A stretch of 31,876 nucleotides of DNA, taken from the NCBI GenBank assembly GCA_024276815.1, contig JAJRWM010000245.1, positions 1-31,876 of the forward strand, read 5' to 3'. Every line of letters starts with the position of its first letter. The stretch's first letter is position 1. The position numbers and the translations under genes were made by a program. Positions 27,382 to 31,876 of the stretch are shown here, piece by piece. The notes beneath the pieces are model-generated. The model was not told the origin of the DNA and did not search any database. It saw nothing but the letters and a program-made list of their open reading frames with translations. This DNA comes from a bacterium (GTDB lineage: Bacteria > JACRDZ01 > JAJRWM01).

Positions 27382-28239
27382 ATGCCGTCTCCCTATGATA
27401 CCTTGATTCGCACTCCTAACCCCTATCAGCCGCGTTCCGCGCGCATTGTCCGCATTACTCCTTTGGTTAAAGATAACGTATTGTTTCAGTTTCGGTTTGA
27501 GGATGAGGAATTCAGCCGTGAATTCAGCTATAAGCCCGGTCAGTTTGTCGAATTAAGCATCTTCGGCGTCGGGGAATGCCCGATCTCAATCAGTTCATCC
27601 CCTACCCGCAAAGGATTCCTGGAACTGTGCGTGAGGCGAGCCGGCCGGGTGACCAACGCTCTTTATCAGCTCAAGGAAAATGACCTGGTCGGTATCCGGG
27701 GACCTTACGGCAATGGTTTCCCGGTGGCGGCGATGGAAAATAAAAACCTTTTGCTGATCGCCGGCGGTTTGGGCATGGCGCCCATACGCTCCCTGTTGAA
27801 TTACGCGCTGGACAACCGAAGCGATTTTCACGATGTCATCCTGATGTACGGCGCCCGGGACCCGGGAGAAGTTCTTTTCCGCAATGAACTGGAAACAATT
27901 CGTCACCGGGACGATATCAAATGTCTGCTTACAGTCGATGAGGCGTCTTCGGAATGGGATGGCTATACCGGCGTCGTCACGGAGTTGTTTAAAGAGGTTA
28001 AACTGGACGCGGCCGCCACTTACGCCGCAGTCTGCGGGCCGCCGATTGTCTATAAATTTGTCTTAAAAGAACTACTGGCCCAGGGATTCTCGAAAAATCA
28101 TATTTTAATGTCGCTGGAAAGAAAAATGAAGTGCGGTGTCGGCAAATGCGGACATTGCAGTATCGGTTATAAATATACCTGCATTGACGGTCCCATTTTC
28201 ACCTACTGGGACGCGATGAATTTACGGGAGTTGATCTGA
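27382..28239 (+). CDS. hydG: Group 3b NiFe hydrogenase, gamma (FAD/NAD(P)-binding) subunit
   Basis: The 285-residue protein is of the ferredoxin-NADP reductase type and exchanges electrons with NAD(P)(H). The flavin region contains KPGQFVELSIFGVGECPISI; the nucleotide region LLIAGGLGMAPIRSLL and AAVCGPPIVYKF; and a C-terminal [2Fe-2S] motif, KCGVGKCGHCSIG with a distal Cys in YTCIDG. It starts 24 bp after hydB. Whether NADH or NADPH is preferred cannot be read from sequence, although characterised group 3b enzymes usually favour NADPH. The symbol follows Pyrococcus usage and should not be confused with HydG of FeFe hydrogenase maturation. Confidence 0.9.
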   Translation: MPSPYDTLIRTPNPYQPRSARIVRITPLVKDNVLFQFRFEDEEFSREFSYKPGQFVELSIFGVGECPISISSSPTRKGFLELCVRRAGRVTNALYQLKENDLVGIRGPYGNGFPVAAMENKNLLLIAGGLGMAPIRSLLNYALDNRSDFHDVILMYGARDPGEVLFRNELETIRHRDDIKCLLTVDEASSEWDGYTGVVTELFKEVKLDAAATYAAVCGPPIVYKFVLKELLAQGFSKNHILMSLERKMKCGVGKCGHCSIGYKYTCIDGPIFTYWDAMNLRELI

Positions 28240-28242
28240 ATT

Positions 28243-29019
28243 ATGGCAAAGCCCAAGGTTGGCATCTACGGTCTGACTTCCTGCGCCGGCGATCAGTTGG
28301 TTCTGGTCAACTGTGAAGACGAACTGCTGGACATTGTCGGAGCGCTTGATTTAAAATCATTTGTCATGGGACAGTCGATCAACGACGAGTGCGAACTGGA
28401 TATCGCCCTGGTTGAAGGGGTGGTAGCCAACCAGCATGACAAGGAAACGCTGGAGGATATTCGCTCCCGCAGCGCTTTGCTGATCGCGCTCGGCACCTGC
28501 GCTGTCTGGGGAGGCGTCCCGGCGAGTAAAAACGAGGTGTCCCGGGCAGAATTCCAAAAGGCCGTTTATGGAACTGAGACAACCGGGCATGAGGAACTCA
28601 TTACGCCTCTGCCGCTGAGCCATTTCGTTCCGGTTGACTTCAGGATCAGCGGCTGTCCGATTGAAAAAGAGGAACTTGTTGGCAGTATCGCGTCTCTCTT
28701 GCATGGAGACATCCCGGTATTAACTAATATTCCGGTTTGCACGGAATGTAAAATGGCAGAAAATATTTGCCAGATGGTCGACTTGAATAACATTTGCCTG
28801 GGACCGGTTACCCTGGCCGGCTGTCAGGCCCGCTGTCCCGGCCATAACCGGCCCTGCGTTGGTTGCCGGGGCCCGATTGAGGAAGCTAATTTCGCCTCTG
28901 AGTACACCTTGCTGCTGGAAAAGGGCTTTACTTCAAGTGAGGTAATAAACCGCATGCGTATTTTTGCTTACCCGTGCGAAGGCTTACAAGCACAAGTGGA
29001 GAAAATCGAAAATGAGTGA
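28243..29019 (+). CDS. hydD: Group 3b NiFe hydrogenase, delta (small) subunit
   Basis: The 258-residue small subunit carries the Fe-S relay next to the NiFe site. Proximal-cluster residues appear in YGLTSCAGDQ, LGTCAVWGG and SGCPIEKEE. More cysteines follow in CTECKMAENICQM, CLGPVTLAGCQARCPGH and CVGCRGPIEE, fitting medial and distal clusters. No Tat signal is present, in line with a cytoplasmic enzyme. The gene starts 3 bp after hydG and overlaps hydA by 8 bp (ATGAGTGA), so coupling is likely. Confidence 0.92.
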   Translation: MAKPKVGIYGLTSCAGDQLVLVNCEDELLDIVGALDLKSFVMGQSINDECELDIALVEGVVANQHDKETLEDIRSRSALLIALGTCAVWGGVPASKNEVSRAEFQKAVYGTETTGHEELITPLPLSHFVPVDFRISGCPIEKEELVGSIASLLHGDIPVLTNIPVCTECKMAENICQMVDLNNICLGPVTLAGCQARCPGHNRPCVGCRGPIEEANFASEYTLLLEKGFTSSEVINRMRIFAYPCEGLQAQVEKIENE

Positions 29020-30295
29020 AACTCTAAGCGTTAATCCGTTATGTCTGGTTGAGGGACATGGACGCATCGAAGTTGAGTTGGATCAGGGGCGTATCAAGAA
29101 GCTGGAGCTGAACCTGATCGAAGGTTCACGTTTCTTTGAGGCTCTGGTAAAGGGGCACAGCTATAACGAAGTTCATCATATCTCCTGCCGTATTTGCGCA
29201 ATCTGCTCCTCCGTTCATCAGTTATCGGCTCTCAACGCGATTGAGGACGCTCTGGGCGTCAAGGTTTCCCCGCAAACGGAACTGCTCAGGGAATTATTGA
29301 TTCTGGGCGGGAATATCGAAAGTCACTCCTTACACCTGTTCTGTCTTGCCATTCCCGACATTCTGGGTTATCCCAGCGCCGCCGCTTTGGCTGAAGATCA
29401 TCTTGAGGTCGCCAAACTGGGGCTGGGGCTGAAGAAACTGGGTAATGAAGTCCAGGAACTGACTGCCGGGCGGGCGATTCACTCATCCAACACAACCGTC
29501 GGCGGTTTCGGTCGTTTACCAGCCGTCGCTGAACTGAAAGAGATCAAAGCCAAGCTGGAGAAAGGCCTCGATGATGGCCTGGCGGCTTTGAAGTTCTTAA
29601 GCACCTTGGAATTTCCGCGTTACGCTTCCTCCGAATCGGTGTTTATCGCCCTGAACCCGCCGGCTGGCAAATTCGGTTTCAAGGGGCCAACCATACTTAC
29701 TTCCACCGGCAAGGAATTTGATATCCACGATTACCGTAAAGTCTGCAACGAAAAAGTGGTGCGTTATTCTCACGCCAAGCAAAGTCTTTTTGAGGGCAAA
29801 CCGTTCATGGTCGGTTCTTTGGCGCGCGTGGCTCTGCTGGGGGACCGGCTTGACGGAGTTGGCGCGGACGCTATGAAGATGCTGAATCTCTCGCCGCCCT
29901 ATGACAACATTATCGCCAACAACCCCGCCCAGGCTGTGGAACTGGCCTATTCGCTGGAAAGATCGTTGGCTATTGTTAACGAATTAATTGAGAAGATCAA
30001 TCTGGCTGAGCCTTTACCTGAAATTAAAGTACGGGCCGGGCAGGGAACCGGCGCTTACGAGGCTCCGCGCGGTTCGCTGTATCATCATTATGAGCTTGAT
30101 GAGAACGGGCTGGTTACCGGCGCGGACATTGTCACGCCCACGGCTCAGAACGCCGCCAACCTCGAGAAAGACCTGAGAGCGGTTGTCGAGAATTCGATCC
30201 AGTCAAAAAGCACGGAAATAGAACATTTTATGGCTGTTACCGCCCGCGCTTACGACCCTTGCATTTCCTGCTCTGTTCATCTAATCCAACGCTAG
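29012..30295 (+). CDS. hydA: Group 3b NiFe hydrogenase, alpha (large, NiFe-site) subunit
   Basis: The 427-residue subunit binds the NiFe(CN)2CO centre and catalyses reversible H2 oxidation. The N-terminal L1 motif RICAIC has C62 and C65; the C-terminal L2 motif DPCISC has C417 and C420, followed by SVH and only four more residues (LIQR). In this family the maturation endopeptidase cuts after that His, so the removable peptide would be very short. I chose ATG 29012 (MSETLSVN) over 28964, because the latter reaches 56 bases into hydD and family N-termini begin near SVNPLCLVEGHGR. Maturation genes (hyp, protease) are not in the window. Confidence 0.94.
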   Translation: MSETLSVNPLCLVEGHGRIEVELDQGRIKKLELNLIEGSRFFEALVKGHSYNEVHHISCRICAICSSVHQLSALNAIEDALGVKVSPQTELLRELLILGGNIESHSLHLFCLAIPDILGYPSAAALAEDHLEVAKLGLGLKKLGNEVQELTAGRAIHSSNTTVGGFGRLPAVAELKEIKAKLEKGLDDGLAALKFLSTLEFPRYASSESVFIALNPPAGKFGFKGPTILTSTGKEFDIHDYRKVCNEKVVRYSHAKQSLFEGKPFMVGSLARVALLGDRLDGVGADAMKMLNLSPPYDNIIANNPAQAVELAYSLERSLAIVNELIEKINLAEPLPEIKVRAGQGTGAYEAPRGSLYHHYELDENGLVTGADIVTPTAQNAANLEKDLRAVVENSIQSKSTEIEHFMAVTARAYDPCISCSVHLIQR

Positions 30296-30433
30296 AGCAA
30301 ATGACAAGCTTATGTAAGGCAAAACAAGAACTTTGGCAAATCTTTCTTCATGCAATCCTCCTGTAGTTGTAAACATATTGTAACTTATTTACATTTCAGA
30401 TGGATTGACACAGTTTAATGAACAGACCCCAAA

Positions 30434-30575
30434 TTACGATCAAATGTACGGTGCTTTTCAGCCTTGGTCATACCCGCGAACGCGGTAATCCAGGACTGGA
30501 TACCTGCTTTCGCGGGTATGACAAACAGTATGATTGGTCGTAAAACGCTTTAACAAAATTTACATCTGATCGTAA
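30434..30575. repeat. MITE-like unit with 15 bp inverted ends
   Basis: The left end TTACGATCAAATGTA (30434-30448) is the reverse complement, with one mismatch in 15, of the right end TACATCTGATCGTAA (30561-30575). Between them lies the 56 bp palindrome at 30467-30522. The unit has no coding capacity, so it could be a non-autonomous element, but no transposase is in the window. Confidence 0.4.
30467..30522. repeat. 56 bp palindromic repeat (GTCATACCCGCGAA type)
   Basis: Two 27-base arms match at 23 of 27 positions around a two-base centre. The outer 14 bases, GTCATACCCGCGAA and TTCGCGGGTATGAC, pair perfectly. The inner ends read CCAG and CTGG. The layout resembles the widespread intergenic palindromes of the 'ATTCCCGCG...CTGGAT' type seen in many bacterial genomes. 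Confidence 0.65.
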
Positions 30576-30585
30576 AACGCTTTAA
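30538..30585 (+). repeat. 16 bp direct repeat, two copies
   Basis: TCGTAAAACGCTTTAA occurs at 30538-30553 and 30570-30585, a 32 bp period. The second copy overlaps the right end of the MITE-like unit. Confidence 0.55.
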
Positions 30586-30598
30586 ACTCCTCGATAAC

Positions 30599-30633
30599 TG
30601 AATGCCCCTGGCGATTGTCACAGGGTCATTCAA
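30599..30633. repeat. TGAATG-CCCTG hairpin repeat
   Basis: TGAATGCCCCTG and CAGGGTCATTCA pair at 11 of 12 positions around the loop GCGATTGTCA. The first 22 bases recur at 30819-30840 with one mismatch, and the core recurs inverted at 26050-26064. Confidence 0.55.
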
Positions 30634-30740
30634 ATCTTTTTGACAAGTAACTGTTGTCTTTAAGAGAGAAACGTTTTCCCTGAACAAGGTTTTACCTCTT
30701 GCTTTATCGCCGACAGACGAATTAAAGTTTTTTGGAAAAG

Positions 30741-30781
30741 GGGCGGGGGAAAGAAACCTTTTAAGACAAGAGGTTTTTCCC
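30741..30781. repeat. GGGGGA-AACC hairpin repeat, copy 4
   Basis: GGGAAAGAAACCT on the left pairs with AGGTTTTTCCC on the right with a small bulge. Together with the preceding AAAGTTTTTTGG it parallels the element between pyrK and pyrD, which has AAAGTTTTAGG before its G-run. It may also stop transcription before the metal-transport genes. Confidence 0.5.
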
Positions 30782-30870
30782 AGGGTTCTTGTTTTTTATG
30801 ATTTTGTTTTTGAGAATTGAATGACCCTGGCGATTGTCAGGAGTCTTTAGTTTTTAATTCGCAAATAATA

Positions 30871-30876
30871 TATAAT
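30871..30876 (+). promoter_or_regulatory. -10 element before the znuA-like gene
   Basis: TATAAT matches the -10 consensus perfectly, but the -35 region is weak. Its start point would fall close to 30883, so the message would be nearly leaderless at ATG 30883, or have a 15-base leader with a GGTGAG site if ATG 30898 is used. Confidence 0.4.
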
Positions 30877-30882
30877 AGCAAA

Positions 30883-31776
30883 ATGGTGAGAAAATGGATG
30901 AAAATTGTCAGCCTTACGTTTATTGCCCTGGTTTATTCCGTAACGGTTTTTCCCGCTGGCCTGAGTGTTTTAACCTCGGTTTATCCCGTTTATATTTTTA
31001 CCAGAAATGTCGTCGGCGAAACTCCTGGAATCACTCTTAACTTGTTGTTGTCGCCGGAAAAAGGAGGACCTCACAATTACGCTTTAACTCCGGGCGATCT
31101 GGAAAAAATAGCCGGCGCCGATCTCCTGATTATTAACGGCGGCGGTCTGGAAGGTTTTCTGGAGCGAATTAAAAAAGATATCCAGTCCCGGCTGCTGATT
31201 GTCGACTCCTCAGAAGGGATAAAACTGATCAGGGCGGACGCCGGTTCCGGCGGGCATGACTTTACCAATCCTCATTTTTTTGTCAGTCCGCAGCAGGCGA
31301 TTATCCAGGTCCGGAATATCGCCCGGGCGTTGCGAACCGCCGATCCCCCAAACGCCGGTAAATACCAGGAAAACGCCGGTCAATTTATTGAGAAGCTTGA
31401 GCGGCTGACCAAAGAAATGAAACAGCGAATACAACGTTTTGATAATAAAAAGATTATAACTTTTCATAACGCTTTCGCTTACTTCGCCCGGGACCTGGGA
31501 CTGGTCGTGGTCGGTGTGATTGAAAATAATCCGGGACAGCAACCTTCAGCCGGAGAACTGGCCGATCTTGTCAGAACAATTAAACGGCGCCAGGTTAAAG
31601 CTGTTTTCAGTGAACCGCAGTTCTCTGCGGAACTGGCCGGGGTTCTGGTCCGGGAAACCGGTATCGGTTTGTACCGGTTGGATCCGATGGCGACCGGGAA
31701 CGATTATCAGGCTGACGCCTACCTCAGGGTGATGAAAAAAAATCTGCGTATTTTAGTTGACGCGTTAGGAGAGTGA
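30883..31776 (+). CDS. Zinc/manganese-type ABC transporter substrate-binding protein (ZnuA-like)
   Basis: The roughly 297-residue periplasmic protein of the cluster A-I (TroA/ZnuA/PsaA) family binds a metal ion and delivers it to an ABC permease. A hydrophobic signal segment (IVSLTFIALVYSVTVFPAG) precedes the family start LSVLTSVYPVYIFTRNVVG. Candidate metal ligands are His in GGPHNYALTP, His in NPHFFVSP, His in ITFHNAFAYF and the late acidic region LDPMA. The long His-rich loop typical of zinc-specific members is absent, so zinc and manganese are both possible. I prefer ATG 30883; ATG 30898 has a better ribosome site (GGTGAG) and is a real alternative. The TTG at 30817 lies in a repeat and is unlikely. 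Confidence 0.85.
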   Translation: MVRKWMKIVSLTFIALVYSVTVFPAGLSVLTSVYPVYIFTRNVVGETPGITLNLLLSPEKGGPHNYALTPGDLEKIAGADLLIINGGGLEGFLERIKKDIQSRLLIVDSSEGIKLIRADAGSGGHDFTNPHFFVSPQQAIIQVRNIARALRTADPPNAGKYQENAGQFIEKLERLTKEMKQRIQRFDNKKIITFHNAFAYFARDLGLVVVGVIENNPGQQPSAGELADLVRTIKRRQVKAVFSEPQFSAELAGVLVRETGIGLYRLDPMATGNDYQADAYLRVMKKNLRILVDALGE

Positions 31777-31778
31777 TT

Positions 31779-31876
31779 TTGCCTGATTCCGGATTGCCGG
31801 CTATTGATATCAGGAATGTGGGAGTGACTCTGGGGGGAGTGGAGATTCTCAACCGGGTTTACGCCACGATCAACCA
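31779..31876 (+). CDS. Metal ABC transporter ATP-binding protein, N-terminus (cut by window end)
   Basis: AGGAG lies 7 bases before TTG 31779, two bases after the znuA-like stop. The open frame encodes LPDSGLPAIDIRNVGVTLGG and continues VEILNRVYATIN to the window edge, the standard first strand and 'xxIL' segment of an ABC ATPase just before its Walker A. With the binding protein upstream, this is very probably the ZnuC-type ATPase. A permease gene is expected beyond the window. Confidence 0.75.
   Translation, partial: MPDSGLPAIDIRNVGVTLGGVEILNRVYATIN

Larger units (their letters stand above)
30296..30882. other. Repeat-rich intergenic region after hydA
   Basis: This 587 bp gap has no convincing gene. 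A 21-codon ORF at 30301-30366 lacks a ribosome site. It holds a 142 bp structure with inverted ends (30434-30575) around a palindrome (30467-30522), a 16 bp direct repeat, two related TGAATGACCCTGG elements, a G-run hairpin (30741-30781) and a promoter for the metal-transport genes. Confidence 0.6.

Noticed and set aside
30301-30366. 21-codon ORF after hydA (MTSLCKAKQELWQ...)
   Set aside because: There is no ribosome site, it is short, and it lies in a repeat-rich gap; chance is more likely than a gene.
30434-30840. CRISPR array in the repeat-dense gap
   Set aside because: Repeats are few, of different kinds, unevenly spaced and partly inverted; there are no regular spacers or cas genes.

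Overview
The window reads as chromosomal DNA from a Gram-negative-type, anaerobic bacterium. Supporting signs are an outer-membrane-barrel gene pair, a lipoprotein with a lipobox, Shine-Dalgarno-type starts, carbon monoxide dehydrogenase and an oxygen-sensitive class of NiFe hydrogenase. The PorV/PorQ-like plus helix-hairpin-helix barrel pair, split glyQ/glyS, and the type-B pyrD/pyrK couple would fit an uncultivated FCB-group-like or related candidate phylum, but the lineage is inference only. No rRNA, tRNA, CRISPR array or intact insertion sequence was recognised.

Layout. 231-2820 (+): an outer-membrane-protein pair; the second gene carries a one-base frameshift. 3011-6801 (-): formate-tetrahydrofolate ligase and the catalytic subunit of CO dehydrogenase, both Wood-Ljungdahl-type C1 enzymes. 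7178-8868 (+): a tandem-ACT protein and an EpmA-like lysyl-transfer enzyme. 8873-19432 (-): a CPBP protease, an unrecognised two-gene membrane/coiled-coil pair, a methyl-accepting chemotaxis protein with a seven-cysteine module, a TPR plus periplasmic-binding lipoprotein, glyS, an MNT/HEPN pair wedged between glyS and glyQ, glyQ and recO. 19482-20659 (-): an AT-rich two-gene islet, a STAS-like DUF4325 protein plus a STAS-GHKL ATPase, with its own extended -10 promoter. 20903-25965 (-): carB-pyrK-pyrD for pyrimidine synthesis. 26302-30295 (+): a four-gene group 3b NiFe hydrogenase operon in the archaeal hydBGDA order. 30296-30882: a repeat-dense gap. 30883-31876 (+): a ZnuA-like metal-binding protein and the truncated start of its ABC ATPase.

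Working together, CO dehydrogenase, Fhs and the NAD(P)-linked hydrogenase point to an anaerobe that handles CO/CO2, formate and H2 as electron carriers. Only parts of those pathways are in view: no acetyl-CoA synthase, CooC or hydrogenase maturation gene is present.

Most notable observations: (1) glyS carries an exactly 120 bp (40 codon) in-frame block bounded by GAAGC direct repeats and containing two copies of a GC-rich 20-mer read in different frames, reminiscent of in-frame palindromic elements of Rickettsia; (2) the AT-rich DUF4325/STAS-GHKL module looks like a partner-switch pair without a visible sigma factor or phosphatase; (3) a HEPN/MNT toxin-antitoxin-like pair sits inside the glyQ-glyS operon; (4) several families of short palindromic repeats recur between operons and cluster at 30434-30840.
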